DNA of 64,000 bases from Alphaproteobacteria bacterium (GCA_025361185.1 JANYAR010000016.1:1-64000), one strand, 5' to 3'; positions 27,201 through 35,550 are shown, counted from the first letter of the stretch. Notes: a model not told the origin generated them from the sequence alone. A program made the numbers and translations.

Positions 27201-27776
27201 GCCTGCGGCGCCTCCTATGTCGCGCCGCCGGCGACGGGCTGCAACGAGGCGGCGACCTGGCTGTTCTCCAAGCCGATCAACTCCAAGGGCGCGCCGCTTT
27301 ACGGCACGGAAATATCCTGGCAGCAGCCGTTCGATTTTCTGCCCGATCCGTTCAGCAATTTCGGCTTCACCGGCAACGTGACCTTCGTGCAGGCCACCCA
27401 GACCTATTACAACACCGACGGGTCGGTTCTGACCAAGGCCGATCTGACCGGCCTGTCGCGCACCTCCTACAGCTCCACGTTGTATTATGACGATGGCCAC
27501 CTCGAGGTCCGCGGCACCGCCTCGTTCCGTAGCCACTATATTCCTCAAGGCGGCGTCAATCCCGGCAACCTGAACGACTTCCTCGTCAACAGCTCAACGC
27601 TGAACATCGACGCTTCGGCCAGCTACAAGATTGACGAGAATTTCACCGTCACTTTCGACGGCATCAACCTGACCAATCAGCAGACTTTCCAATACGCGGA
27701 CTCCGTCGGCCAGCGGCTCTATTACAACCACTATACCGGCGCCAACTACTTCCTCGGCGTGCGTTACAGTTATTGA
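24261..27776 (+). CDS. Large TonB-dependent receptor with N-terminal STN signalling domain
   Basis: 1171 residues. The ATG at 24261 has GAGGGGGA just upstream. A signal peptide (to about residue 28, AAAAAQ) precedes an STN domain (about 30-105: KLSLQEQPMSDALRSVAQKTGESILF). The plug domain then starts with VVVSGFRSSLEQSLDMKR and contains DLNVSESLQRIPGITLARDQGEG. The barrel is very long and ends in GVRYSY with a terminal aromatic residue. This is the large carbohydrate- or oligosaccharide-type TBDR class (TonB-dependent receptor domain with N-terminal GFRSSL motif) common in Caulobacterales, Sphingomonadales and Xanthomonadales. The STN domain ties it to the FecR/FecI pair upstream. Cargo is unknown; a sugar polymer fragment is likelier than a siderophore (inference). 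Confidence 0.9.
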   Translation: MAISRWSGLRSVLFGSVAVLSINAAAAAQDTKLSLQEQPMSDALRSVAQKTGESILFTPESVEGLRAPAISGDMSAQQAVSLLTRGTDLEVVADGNNGLIVRRPFMRRAVEQVPQTVAGGTAPVESVVVSGFRSSLEQSLDMKRQAVDSTDSILAEDIAKFPDLNVSESLQRIPGITLARDQGEGRQISVRGLNSTFTRVRINGMEALATTGSEDVSGGANRGRSFDFNVFASELFSQLTVHKTPSAEVEEGSLGATVDLHTAHPFDKPGFTMVASAQGGYNDLSGGFNPRFAALVSDTFMGGKLGVLVSGAYQIQNGLEVGSSTVRWQNDNTAQSVNHASPLTAGCVTNVPGATSQCAPGQRFGYVAFNPPGPLPGTDTLANQTTAFVPASCTPAAVAPGTTGYVTASATAPNRQTRGQLPNAACFNSAALPNNYDVVNEAFHPRFPRYDNITNHEKRLGLTGSLQYQPDDQTLFTLDALFADFAVQRNEYYLEAESFSNNNVNNQPAGLNAPILGAGSIGILGYNVDQPTNNLNFVQATNVGLRSEHRLDHLDTRFKEVTLDANHEFSNVFKIHGLLGWSESNHSNPIQTTLTMDYDCTAATSSTGAVSGCPGGQAGGAGSLTNPYSFDYRGGLNQLPALTYGNVDVTSTNGWFLSQIRERENFVHNSYRTIQADFTWKATDWLNVKGGVDYKNYGFSALITARTNGTTASQDNIIPAAMETPAVLAANSQQISMHGLAVGPGTPTTWAVPSIDAFNNQFHIFDQTVLPIQTSGATSVAPCNVAPGCPAFLQGTGQFLSQNGIVRESDMGLWLQGDWDAKFYGVPFRGNIGLRYIETSQNSVGYSFDPASKSIVTTKLERSYHDVLPSINTVFEPADNFLIRMGAAYVMARPDLGNLLPGGATATVTGSNFNVTENNPNLNPFRAKTADMSFEWYYSKGALFSVAFFYKHLDSLIQTVRQSIPFNQNTDGVPVSLVQPACGASYVAPPATGCNEAATWLFSKPINSKGAPLYGTEISWQQPFDFLPDPFSNFGFTGNVTFVQATQTYYNTDGSVLTKADLTGLSRTSYSSTLYYDDGHLEVRGTASFRSHYIPQGGVNPGNLNDFLVNSSTLNIDASASYKIDENFTVTFDGINLTNQQTFQYADSVGQRLYYNHYTGANYFLGVRYSY

Positions 27777-27802
27777 TTTAAGGCCCATTTCCCCGGGCTT
27801 TT

Positions 27803-27834
27803 GGGCGGGGCCGTCTGGCCCCGTCCGCTTTTTT
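27803..27834 (+). terminator. Rho-independent terminator after the STN receptor
   Basis: A GC-rich stem of about 10 pairs (27803-27812 with 27817-27826, one G-T pair) closes a GTCT tetraloop and is followed by GC and six Ts at 27829-27834. It lies 27 bases after the receptor stop. It should separate the sigma/FecR/receptor unit from the downstream exported-protein genes. Confidence 0.85.
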
Positions 27835-27911
27835 CCGATTCTTTGTCAGGCCATCTGTTAGCGATACCGTAACCCGCTATACTGCCCCCAATAATAAAAT
27901 GGGAGGGCAGG

Positions 27912-29429
27912 GTGCGGGGTGCGGTTTTGTCGGGTTTTTTGCTGCTTTGCACGCAAGGGGCCATGGCGCAGGAGCTGGGCCTGTTCGAGGGCCAGTCCGA
28001 CATCGGGGCCGTGGCGCCGCCGGGTACCGCCGCCTACGAGAACGGGACCTATGCGATCACTTCGGCGGGCGCCAATGTCTGGGCCCGCGTCGATGCCTTC
28101 CACTATCTCTGGAAGAAAATGTCCGGCGACGCGGTTCTGACCGCCGACGTCACGTTTCCGCCCGCCGCCTATAGCCACAAACCGGCCGAGCACCGCAAGG
28201 GCATGCTGATGTTCCGCCAGACCCTGGACCCCGGGGGGCAACAAGTGTCCATCCATGTCCATGGTATCGGCATGACGGCGCTCCAGCATCGCGAACGGCG
28301 CGGCGCCAACACCCAGAGCATCGAGATCAATATCGACAAACTGCCCAACACCGTCCGGCTGGAAAAGCGCGGCGATGTTTTCACCATGTTTCTGGCGCAG
28401 AAGGGTGAGCCGCCGCACCGGGTTGGTGCGTCGTTAAAGCTGCATTTTGCCGAGCCCTTCTATGTCGGCTTGGGAGTGACGTCACATGACGCCGATACGA
28501 CCGACAAGGTCATTTTCCGCAATGTGAAACTGGATTCGCTGTCGCCGGCATCGCCCCCGCCCGACTTGGTGCTGAACAGCACTTTGGAGGTCCTGCAGAT
28601 CGAGGATGAGGCCCGCCGCGCCACCGTGATTTGGGCCGGTCCGGGCCGGATCAGCTCACCCAACTGGATGCCGGGCCAGAAAAATATCTATGCCTATAAG
28701 GACGGGCAGATTCAGCGCATTGCGCTGCTCGATCCGCTGAATGGCGGCAAGCCGGAAACGGTGGAAACGGGCGGCTTGGTGGATTGCGCCGGCGACTTCG
28801 GCGTCTCGCCGGACGGAAAATCCATCGCTCTGTCCTGCGCGCAAACCAAGGGCGGCATCCGCAATCTCTATGTGCTGCCGTTTGGCGGCGCTGCGCGGCA
28901 GCTGACGCAAGGCGTGCCCAGCTTCTTCCACGGCTGGTCGGCCGACGGCACCATGCTTCTTTTCACACGCGGGAAGGCTGCAGCCGCCGACTTTTTTGCC
29001 GTGCCTGCGGCCGGCGGAGGGGAGAAGCGGCTGACCAGCGACACGCTGCATGACGGGCCGGAATTTACCCCGGACGGAAAATATATCTACTTAGATTCCT
29101 CGCGGTCAGGCTCTTCGCAGATCTGGCGCATGAATGCCGACGGCACGGGCGCGGTCCAGATCACCGATGACGGCATGGAGGACCAGTCGCCGCACGTCTC
29201 GCCTGATGGCGCTTTTGTCGCCTGGCTGCAAATGAAACCGGGCGGTGGGGCGGGCGTCCAGGACGCCAGCATCCAGCTTCTGTCGGTCAAGGACGGTGCG
29301 ATCCGCACCCTGCACAATTTCCAGGGCAATCGCGGCAGCTTCACCATGCCGGTGTGGGGCGACAACAATCACTTGGCGCTGGTCAGCTATCAGATGCTGC
29401 CCGCCAACGACAACGGAGCGACGCAATGA
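27912..29429 (+). CDS. Exported protein: N-terminal lectin-like domain plus TolB-type propeller
   Basis: 505 residues from a GTG at 27912 preceded by GGGAGGGCAGG. A signal peptide (RGAVLSGFLLLCTQGAMAQ) is followed by about 180 residues resembling DUF1349/concanavalin-like folds (YLWKKMSGDAVLTADVTF, RKGMLMFRQ, SIHVHGIGM). A TolB/WD40-like propeller follows from about residue 230 (GVSPDGKSIALSC, GWSADGTMLLFT, EFTPDGKYIYLDS, HVSPDGAFVAWL). A periplasmic protein that binds or processes carbohydrate or peptide is plausible, but no catalytic residues are evident. The gene overlaps the next one by ATGA and heads a set of exported proteins. Confidence 0.75.
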   Translation: MRGAVLSGFLLLCTQGAMAQELGLFEGQSDIGAVAPPGTAAYENGTYAITSAGANVWARVDAFHYLWKKMSGDAVLTADVTFPPAAYSHKPAEHRKGMLMFRQTLDPGGQQVSIHVHGIGMTALQHRERRGANTQSIEINIDKLPNTVRLEKRGDVFTMFLAQKGEPPHRVGASLKLHFAEPFYVGLGVTSHDADTTDKVIFRNVKLDSLSPASPPPDLVLNSTLEVLQIEDEARRATVIWAGPGRISSPNWMPGQKNIYAYKDGQIQRIALLDPLNGGKPETVETGGLVDCAGDFGVSPDGKSIALSCAQTKGGIRNLYVLPFGGAARQLTQGVPSFFHGWSADGTMLLFTRGKAAAADFFAVPAAGGGEKRLTSDTLHDGPEFTPDGKYIYLDSSRSGSSQIWRMNADGTGAVQITDDGMEDQSPHVSPDGAFVAWLQMKPGGGAGVQDASIQLLSVKDGAIRTLHNFQGNRGSFTMPVWGDNNHLALVSYQMLPANDNGATQ

Positions 29430-30352
29430 GAAATTCTGCGGCGTTATCCTTGGCCCAGTCCTTGGTAAGCGTGATGATCTGCGGCACGGCGCTGGCGGCC
29501 GCGCCGGTTCGTCCGCCGATCACCTCGGTATCGCATTTGTCGGTCTATGACGGGGATGGCGCCAAGGCGGAAGCCTTTTATGTCCATGACCTGGGCGCGG
29601 TGAAGAAGGCGGACCCGGAGAATGCGCAGGGGGTGCGTTATTATTTCTCGCCCGTGCAATTTGTGGAAGTGCTACCGCTGCCGGCCAACGCAGGCCTGAA
29701 CCGGATGGACCATATCGCTTTCAACACCGCCGATGCGGAAGGGATGCGCAAATATCTGGCGTCGAAAAAGATCGCGGTGCCCAAAGCCGTGAACAAAGGC
29801 GCCGACGCCAGCCAATGGTTCCAGGTGAAGGACCCCGAAGGGGTGACGGTGGAATTCGTCCAGGCGGCGCCTGCTTCGGTTCCTGCCAATGCGCTATTTC
29901 CCCACATCATCCACGTCGGCGCCATTATCAAGGACCGGGCGCTGGAAGATACTTTCTATCGCGACGTGCTGGGCTTTCGTCCCTACTGGTTCGGCGGCAT
30001 GAAGGACGATGCGCCGCCCAGTTGGGTATCGCAGCAGGTTCCCGATGGCACTGACTGGCTGGAGTATATGGTCACCACCAACACCCTGACGCAGGCGCAG
30101 ATGGGCGTCCTCAATCACTTCGCGCTGGGCGTGCCCAATATGGAAGCGGTTTACACCAAGCTGTGGAATGACGACCGCCTTCAGGGCCAGGTCGATGCGC
30201 GCGGGCAGCAGACGGTTCCCAAGATTGGCCGCGATGCCAAGTGGCAGCTCAACCTGCTGGATCCCGACGGCACCCGCGCCGAGGTGATGGAACTGCATGC
30301 CATCGGCAAGCCCTGCTGCTCGGCCTTCACGGCCAGCGATCCGGAGAAGTGA
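29426..30352 (+). CDS. Exported VOC-superfamily (glyoxalase/dioxygenase-fold) protein
   Basis: 308 residues. The ATG at 29426 overlaps the previous stop (ATGA). A signal-like N-terminus (SLVSVMICGTALAAA) precedes two VOC modules: about 36-150 (SVSHLSVYDGDGAKAEAFYVHDLGAV, DHIAFNTADAEGMRKYL, DPEGVTVEFVQ) and about 160-295 (HVGAIIKDRALEDTFYRDVLGFRPY, NHFALGVPNMEAVYTKL, LLDPDGTRAEVME). His and Glu positions typical of the metal site are present (H40, E145, H162, E292, approximate). The reaction is unknown. An exported VOC protein is uncommon; the coupling with a ThuA-like protein suggests carbohydrate work in the periplasm. Confidence 0.8.
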   Translation: MRNSAALSLAQSLVSVMICGTALAAAPVRPPITSVSHLSVYDGDGAKAEAFYVHDLGAVKKADPENAQGVRYYFSPVQFVEVLPLPANAGLNRMDHIAFNTADAEGMRKYLASKKIAVPKAVNKGADASQWFQVKDPEGVTVEFVQAAPASVPANALFPHIIHVGAIIKDRALEDTFYRDVLGFRPYWFGGMKDDAPPSWVSQQVPDGTDWLEYMVTTNTLTQAQMGVLNHFALGVPNMEAVYTKLWNDDRLQGQVDARGQQTVPKIGRDAKWQLNLLDPDGTRAEVMELHAIGKPCCSAFTASDPEK

Positions 30353-30353
30353 G

Positions 30354-31283
30354 ATGAAGTGGTTCCTCGCCACGCTTTTGATGTTGTGGAGCGGTGCCGT
30401 GATGGCCGCGACGCCGATCAAGGTGATGATCCTGGATGGCGCCAGTGCGGCGGCTTATCACGACTGGAAGCTCACCACCCAGGTCATGAAGCGTGAATTG
30501 GAGGAAACTGACCTGTTTGTAGTGACCGTGGTGAGCGCGCCGCCGGCGGAAGGCGATTTCTCCGGCTTTCATCCCGATTTCGCCAAATATCAGGTGGTGG
30601 TGTCGAACTATGATTCCCAGGACTGGCCTGCGGCGCTGAAGGCGCAATTCGAAGCCTATATGAAGAATGGCGGCGGATTGGTGGTGGTGCATGGCGCCGA
30701 CAACGCCTTTCCCGACTGGCCCGCCTTCAACGAGATGACCGGCCTGGGCGGCTGGCGCAAGCGCGATGCACCTGCGGGCCCCAAATGGTATTATCAGAAC
30801 GGCAAGCTGACCTCCGACACGGCGCCGGGTCTGGCCGGCCTGCATGGCAAGCGCAGGCCGTTTCGCCTTACGGCGCGCGCGCCCGACCATCCCATCATGC
30901 GCGGACTGCCGGCCGAATGGATGCATGCCGCCGACGAGCTTTACACCCGCCTGCGCGGCCCGGGAAAGAACATGACCGTTCTGGCCACGGCCTATGCCGA
31001 CCCGGCCAACCGGGGCACGGGTTTCGACGAACCCATGCTGATGGCGCTCAGCTGGGAAAAGGGGCGCATTTTTCACACCACCATGGGCCATGATGCCGCG
31101 GCGCTGTCCTGCGTCGGCTTCGTGACCACCTTTCAGCGGGGCACGGAATGGGCCGCGACGGGGCGCGTCACCCAGAAGATACCCAAGAGTTTTCCTACCG
31201 CCGACACGGTGAGTTTTCGCCCCGACATTGCGGCGATGGACCCGGCGGTGGCCGACGGCGTGCTCACCACCTTGCCGAAGTAG
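30354..31283 (+). CDS. Exported ThuA-like domain protein
   Basis: 309 residues. The ATG at 30354 follows the VOC stop after one base. A signal peptide (MKWFLATLLMLWSGAVMA) precedes a class I glutamine-amidotransferase-like fold typical of ThuA proteins: YHDWKLTTQVMKRELEE near 30-46, YQVVVSNYDSQDWP near 80, GGGLVVVHGADNAFPDW near 105-121, DHPIMRGLPAEWMHA near 180 and TTMGHDAAALSC near 240. ThuA was named for trehalose utilisation, and relatives occur in many sugar and glycan loci; the catalytic role is still unclear. It is probably co-transcribed with the two genes before it. Confidence 0.85.
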   Translation: MKWFLATLLMLWSGAVMAATPIKVMILDGASAAAYHDWKLTTQVMKRELEETDLFVVTVVSAPPAEGDFSGFHPDFAKYQVVVSNYDSQDWPAALKAQFEAYMKNGGGLVVVHGADNAFPDWPAFNEMTGLGGWRKRDAPAGPKWYYQNGKLTSDTAPGLAGLHGKRRPFRLTARAPDHPIMRGLPAEWMHAADELYTRLRGPGKNMTVLATAYADPANRGTGFDEPMLMALSWEKGRIFHTTMGHDAAALSCVGFVTTFQRGTEWAATGRVTQKIPKSFPTADTVSFRPDIAAMDPAVADGVLTTLPK

Positions 31284-31368
31284 CCCTCCGTCTTTCGCTA
31301 GCGCACATCGTGTGCTGCGGCTAGGCTCTGTTCAAAAGGCGGATGAACGCCAAACGGGGGGGGTGCTT

Positions 31369-33507
31369 ATGAAGCTTCTTTTTGCCGCCGGTATCCTGGT
31401 GTTGCTGCCCCTTGCCGCCTCCGCGCAAGCCCCCGCGGGCATGCCCCATCCCACCACAGAGACGCCCGCCTCCTGCGCCCCGTCCATGGGCCTGAATTTC
31501 GTCTGCGGCCTGAACCAGCCGGAAGACCTGCTGCAGATCGGCACCAGCAAATGGGTGATCGCCAGCGGCATGGGCGACAATGGCGGTATCTCGATCATCG
31601 ACAGCGACGCCAAGACGGCGCGGCGCTTTTTTACCGGCACGGCCAGGCCCGACTTGAAAATGTATCCCGATTGCGCCGCGCCGCCCGCCAGTTTCAACAG
31701 CCACGGCCTGGCGCTGCGTCCGGCGAAGACCGCGGGCACCTATATGCTTTATTCGGTGACGCATCTGCCGTTTGAAAGCATTCAGGTCTTTGCCGTGGAT
31801 GCGCGCAGAAGCGCGCCCGCCATCAGCTGGACGGGGTGCGTGAAATTGCCTGCCGACTACAAGACCAATTCGGTAACCGCAACCATGGATCGCACCATCC
31901 TGGCGGACGTGCAGATGCATGGCACCGCCACCGATTTCATCAGCGGCAACATCACCGGCGGCGTGTGGGAGTGGACGCCAAAGGACAAGATCCTTCATTT
32001 TTTGCGGGGCACGGAACTGGCCGGCAACAACGGCATCGAGATCTCACCCGATGAAAAAGAAATCTATATCGCCGTCTCCGGCACCCAAACGGTGGCGATC
32101 TATTCCCGCGCCGATACCTCCAAGCCTGCGCGCACCATCCGCACCCCCTGGTTCAATCTGGACAATATCCATTGGAGCGGCGCCGGAAACGAGAAACGCC
32201 TGATCGCGGCAGGCATGATGTTCGACGAGCCGGCCTGTGGCGGAACCCGCAAGCAGATTCAGGACGCGCATGGCAATCTGAACTGCCACCGCGGCTGGGT
32301 GGTGGCCCAGCTCGATCCCGCGGCGATGCGCTGGAAGATCCTGGCTTATGGCGAGCCCAACCCGGTTTTCGGCGGTATCGCCACCGCCCTGGTGATCGGT
32401 AAGACCTTGTGGATCAGTTCCTTCCAGATGGACCGGGCGGCGTACCGGTCATTGCCGGGCTCGCGGCCGCCGTCACCCGAACCCGCCGCCGGTTCCTGCA
32501 CGCCGGCCATGGGGCTGAACTTTGTCTGCGGCATGATACGACCCGAAGACTTGCTCCAGATCGGCAACAGCAAATATATCGTGTTCGGCGGCTCGGGCCC
32601 CGGCGGCGGCGTCGGCCTGATCGACAGCCAGGCCAAGACGTACCGGCAATTTGATCTCACCCAGACGCGCCCCGATTTAAAGCTTTATCCCGATTGTCCG
32701 TCGGTGCCCAATCCCAAAGTGCTGAACGCCCATGGCATCGCGCTGCGGCCGACGCGGACGGCAGGGCTTTATACGCTTTACACCGTCACCCATGCGCCGT
32801 TTGAAAGCATCCAGGTCTTCGCCCTGGATGCGCGGGCCGGCGAGCCAACCCTGGCCTGGAGTGGCTGCGCGAAACTGCCAGCTGATTTCAAGACCAACGG
32901 TGTCACCGCCACAAGCGACGGCACTATCATCGCCAATGTGCAGATGAAGAATGGCGCCATCCAGGCGGATTATATGGTCGGCAAGATCACAGGTGGAGTC
33001 TATGAATGGAAGCCCGCCGACAAGATCTGGCGCCTGCTGCCCGGCACGGAACTGGCGGGCAATAACGGCATCGAAATTTCGCGCGACGAAAAAGAAATCT
33101 ATGTCGCGGTGTCCGGCACGCAGAGTGTGGTGATTTATTCCCTGGCCGATACTTCCAAGCCGCTACGCGAGGCGCACGCGCTCTGGTTCAATATCGACAA
33201 TATCCACTGGAGCGGTGACCGGCTGGTCACGTTGGGCGTGATACAGGACGAACCGGCTTGCGGCGGCACCCGCAAGGAAATTGTCGAACGCAAGGGCGAT
33301 TTGAACTGTCATCGCGGCTGGGTCGCGGCAGAACTTGATCCCGCCAGCCTGCACTGGAGGGTCCTGTCCTATGGCGAAGCGATTCCGGACTTCGGGGGCG
33401 AGTCTACTGCCCAGCTGGTCGGCAATATGCTGTGGCTGAGCTCGAACAACACGAATCGCGTCGCCTGGCGTCCGCTGCCGTCTTCTCTGATTTCAGGCGT
33501 TAAGTAA
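31369..33507 (+). CDS. Exported, internally duplicated propeller-like protein of unknown function
   Basis: 712 residues. The ATG at 31369 is chosen over earlier open frame because it starts a signal peptide (KLLFAAGILVLLPLAASAQ). Two homologous halves (about 35-363 and 376-706) each begin with SC-x-P-x-MGLNFVCG. They share YPDC, the pattern KLPxDxKTNxVTAT, GTELAGNNGIEI, DEKEIY and DEPACGGTRK, and end in LNCHRGWV. The NGIEI and AVSGTQ strands recall six-bladed SMP-30/paraoxonase/strictosidine-synthase propellers, which hydrolyse lactones or esters, but I cannot confirm the family. The conserved Cys pairs in each half suggest periplasmic disulphides. The gene ends 8 bases inside the convergent pdxA-like gene. 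Confidence 0.75.
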   Translation: MKLLFAAGILVLLPLAASAQAPAGMPHPTTETPASCAPSMGLNFVCGLNQPEDLLQIGTSKWVIASGMGDNGGISIIDSDAKTARRFFTGTARPDLKMYPDCAAPPASFNSHGLALRPAKTAGTYMLYSVTHLPFESIQVFAVDARRSAPAISWTGCVKLPADYKTNSVTATMDRTILADVQMHGTATDFISGNITGGVWEWTPKDKILHFLRGTELAGNNGIEISPDEKEIYIAVSGTQTVAIYSRADTSKPARTIRTPWFNLDNIHWSGAGNEKRLIAAGMMFDEPACGGTRKQIQDAHGNLNCHRGWVVAQLDPAAMRWKILAYGEPNPVFGGIATALVIGKTLWISSFQMDRAAYRSLPGSRPPSPEPAAGSCTPAMGLNFVCGMIRPEDLLQIGNSKYIVFGGSGPGGGVGLIDSQAKTYRQFDLTQTRPDLKLYPDCPSVPNPKVLNAHGIALRPTRTAGLYTLYTVTHAPFESIQVFALDARAGEPTLAWSGCAKLPADFKTNGVTATSDGTIIANVQMKNGAIQADYMVGKITGGVYEWKPADKIWRLLPGTELAGNNGIEISRDEKEIYVAVSGTQSVVIYSLADTSKPLREAHALWFNIDNIHWSGDRLVTLGVIQDEPACGGTRKEIVERKGDLNCHRGWVAAELDPASLHWRVLSYGEAIPDFGGESTAQLVGNMLWLSSNNTNRVAWRPLPSSLISGVK
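31471..33486 (+). repeat. Tandem in-frame duplication inside the propeller-like gene
   Basis: Unit 1 spans about 31471-32457 and unit 2 about 32494-33486, joined by a short Pro/Ser-rich linker. At protein level they align end to end with conserved cysteines and motifs. At DNA level they are clearly diverged, so the duplication is old. Confidence 0.8.
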
Positions 33508-34504
33508 GGCGTGTGGCGCCCATCTTCGCGGCCAACAGAAAGGCTTGCGTCATCGCTTCCGCATTGGCCTTGCCCTGGCCGGCGATGTCGAAGGCGGTGC
33601 CGTGCGCAGGCGTCGTGATCGGCGCCGGCAACCCGCCTGCCACGGTGACGCCGCGCTCAAAACCCAGCAGCTTGACCGCCACCTGGCCCTGGTCGTGATA
33701 CATGGTGACGATGGAATCCAGCGCGCCGTCGCGTGCTTTCAGAAAAATAGTGTCGGCGGGGAAGGGTCCTTGGATGGGCAGGCCTTCGGCGTTCAGCTCC
33801 CGCGCCGCCGGTTCGATAATGTCGATCTCCTCGCGGCCGCAGGTGCCGCCGTCACCGCCATGGGGATTGAGCGCCGCCACCGCGACTCTCGGATTGGCGA
33901 AGCCGGCGCGCTTTAAAGTCTGATAGGTCAGCCGCGCCGCCGCCTTGATGCGGTCTTTGGTGACATATTTGGGAATATCGGCCAGCGGGATGTGGCTGGA
34001 GATGCGCGACGTCCACAGCGTGCCCAATGTGTTGAACTCGCAGAAATAATCCTTGACGCCAAAATAGTCGGCGAAGAAATGCAGCTCATCCTCGAACGCC
34101 ATGCCGCCTTTCTTCATCGCCTGCTTGTTGAGCGGCGCAAAACAGATGGCGTCGATCTGGCCGCGTTTCACCGCATCCAGACAGGCGCTCAAGGCCAGGC
34201 GGGCACCCTTGCCGGCGGCGGCGGTGACCTGGGCCGGGACGATGTCGGTCTGTGAAACCGTGGCCATTTCCAGGAACATAGGGGTGTCGTCGCCCTGGCG
34301 GGCCTGGTCCCAATTCTGAATAGGTCGCAGTGCGGTGGCCGTGTTCGCTATGCGTTGGCCCTCAGCCCACACCCAGCGATCACCCACCAGCAGGATCCTG
34401 GCGGCGGCCAAGGCGCCGGCGCGGGTCAGCAGTTTTGCCACCAGCTCTGGACCGATTCCGGAGGCATCGCCGAAGGTCACGGCCACGACAGGCTTGTTTA
34501 TCAT
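33500..34504 (-). CDS. pdxA: PdxA-family 4-hydroxythreonine-4-phosphate dehydrogenase
   Basis: 334 residues from the ATG at 34504 (MINKPVVAVTFGDASGIGPEL). PdxA oxidises 4-phosphohydroxy-L-threonine with NAD in vitamin B6 synthesis. PdxA2-type paralogues instead act in catabolism of four-carbon sugar acids such as threonate. The family metal/substrate motifs are present: NPHGGDGGTCGREE near 205, the metal-binding histidine in MYHDQGQVAVK near 268, and TTPAHGTAFDIAG near 296. No other B6 gene (pdxJ, ksgA) is near, and the neighbours are cytochrome and sugar genes, so a catabolic paralogue is at least as likely as the biosynthetic enzyme. It follows the cytochrome c gene by 7 bases. Confidence 0.85.
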   Translation of the reverse strand: MINKPVVAVTFGDASGIGPELVAKLLTRAGALAAARILLVGDRWVWAEGQRIANTATALRPIQNWDQARQGDDTPMFLEMATVSQTDIVPAQVTAAAGKGARLALSACLDAVKRGQIDAICFAPLNKQAMKKGGMAFEDELHFFADYFGVKDYFCEFNTLGTLWTSRISSHIPLADIPKYVTKDRIKAAARLTYQTLKRAGFANPRVAVAALNPHGGDGGTCGREEIDIIEPAARELNAEGLPIQGPFPADTIFLKARDGALDSIVTMYHDQGQVAVKLLGFERGVTVAGGLPAPITTPAHGTAFDIAGQGKANAEAMTQAFLLAAKMGATRLT

Positions 34505-34511
34505 TCCAACG

Positions 34512-35471
34512 TCATTTTCGCATCGGCAGGGACGCGGCATAAGCCGTCAGGTTGACGATATCGGCGCCAGTCAGCCTGGCCACCACCGGTTGCATCGCCG
34601 CCGCCATTTCGCCATGCCGCGTGCCTTGCTGGAAGTCGTATAATTGCCGCGCCAGATAGCTGGGCGAACGTCCCGCGATGGCAGGAATACTATCCATGCC
34701 GTGAAGACCTTCACCATGACAGCTCGCGCAGTCCAGCGTTGCGGCCAGCTTGCGGCCCTTCGCCACCGCGCCTTTGGGCGCATAGGCGATAAAGCCGGCA
34801 TGGGGATCGCGCAACTGCTCACGCTCCACATTGGCCGGTGTCTCGATCACCCGGTTGCCGATGGGTTCCTGAACTCCGCTTTCATGCGGCAGCCACATGC
34901 CTTCCTGGCTGCGCATCTTCGGGACCGTGGCGCTCTCGATCACCTTGATCGGTACCGTGTGGGGCAGGGACGCATAATAGGCCGCTGCTTGCACGATCTC
35001 CGTCTCGGTCATCGCCTTGGCGAAATCCACCATCTGCTGGGCATTGTGCTTTCGCGGCTCGGCACTGCGGCGCAGGCCGGTCTTCATGTCGTGCAGTTGG
35101 CGGGCGAGATAGTTGGCGTTCAGTCCGGCAATGTTGGCATTCTGCGGCCGACCCTTGCCGTTGGGATAGTGGCAGCCGGCACAAGCCGAAATGCCCCGCG
35201 CCGCATCGCCCGCCGCCATCAGAGGCGGCATGACCGGGTGGTCGCCGGGATACCAGTCGGCGGGCGGCGTGTGCCCCGCGCCGCTGACCTGGCCGCGGGT
35301 GAAATGCCCATTGGACCCCGGCAGGCTGAACGCGGTGCCGTCATCGTGCGGGGCGGTCGCCTCATTCTCCGGCGTCGGTACCCCATAGGCCCAGTCCGGG
35401 TAGGAGGAGGACGGTGCAGCGGCCCCGCCGAGCGCCAGCGTTGCGATCAGCAGCAGGACAAGTTTTTTCAT
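34512..35471 (-). CDS. Di-heme c-type cytochrome (cytochrome c4-like)
   Basis: 319 residues with a signal peptide (MKKLVLLLIATLALGGAAA). Two heme sites are visible: CAGCH at 97-101 and CASCH at 248-252, each followed by the small-cytochrome pattern YLARQL-x-D. Matching downstream helices (MTETEIVQAAAYYASLP, LTGADIVNLTAYAASLP) suggest two cytochrome c domains in tandem. It likely shuttles electrons in the periplasm from quinoprotein dehydrogenases, which are abundant in this window, to an oxidase (inference). The gap of about 80 bases to the divergent GH39 gene is the shared promoter region. Confidence 0.9.
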   Translation of the reverse strand: MKKLVLLLIATLALGGAAAPSSSYPDWAYGVPTPENEATAPHDDGTAFSLPGSNGHFTRGQVSGAGHTPPADWYPGDHPVMPPLMAAGDAARGISACAGCHYPNGKGRPQNANIAGLNANYLARQLHDMKTGLRRSAEPRKHNAQQMVDFAKAMTETEIVQAAAYYASLPHTVPIKVIESATVPKMRSQEGMWLPHESGVQEPIGNRVIETPANVEREQLRDPHAGFIAYAPKGAVAKGRKLAATLDCASCHGEGLHGMDSIPAIAGRSPSYLARQLYDFQQGTRHGEMAAAMQPVVARLTGADIVNLTAYAASLPMRK

Positions 35472-35550
35472 GGCGATTCTTCCCCGGTCTTACGCTATAT
35501 GTCTGACAAATGACGCGATAGATGCTTGTCATCATTTTAAGGAGGCACGT

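Noticed and set aside
31300-31340. Hairpin GCACA-TCG-TGTGC between the ThuA-like and duplicated-protein genes
   Set aside because: The stem is only 5 pairs and no T run follows, so I do not call it a terminator.
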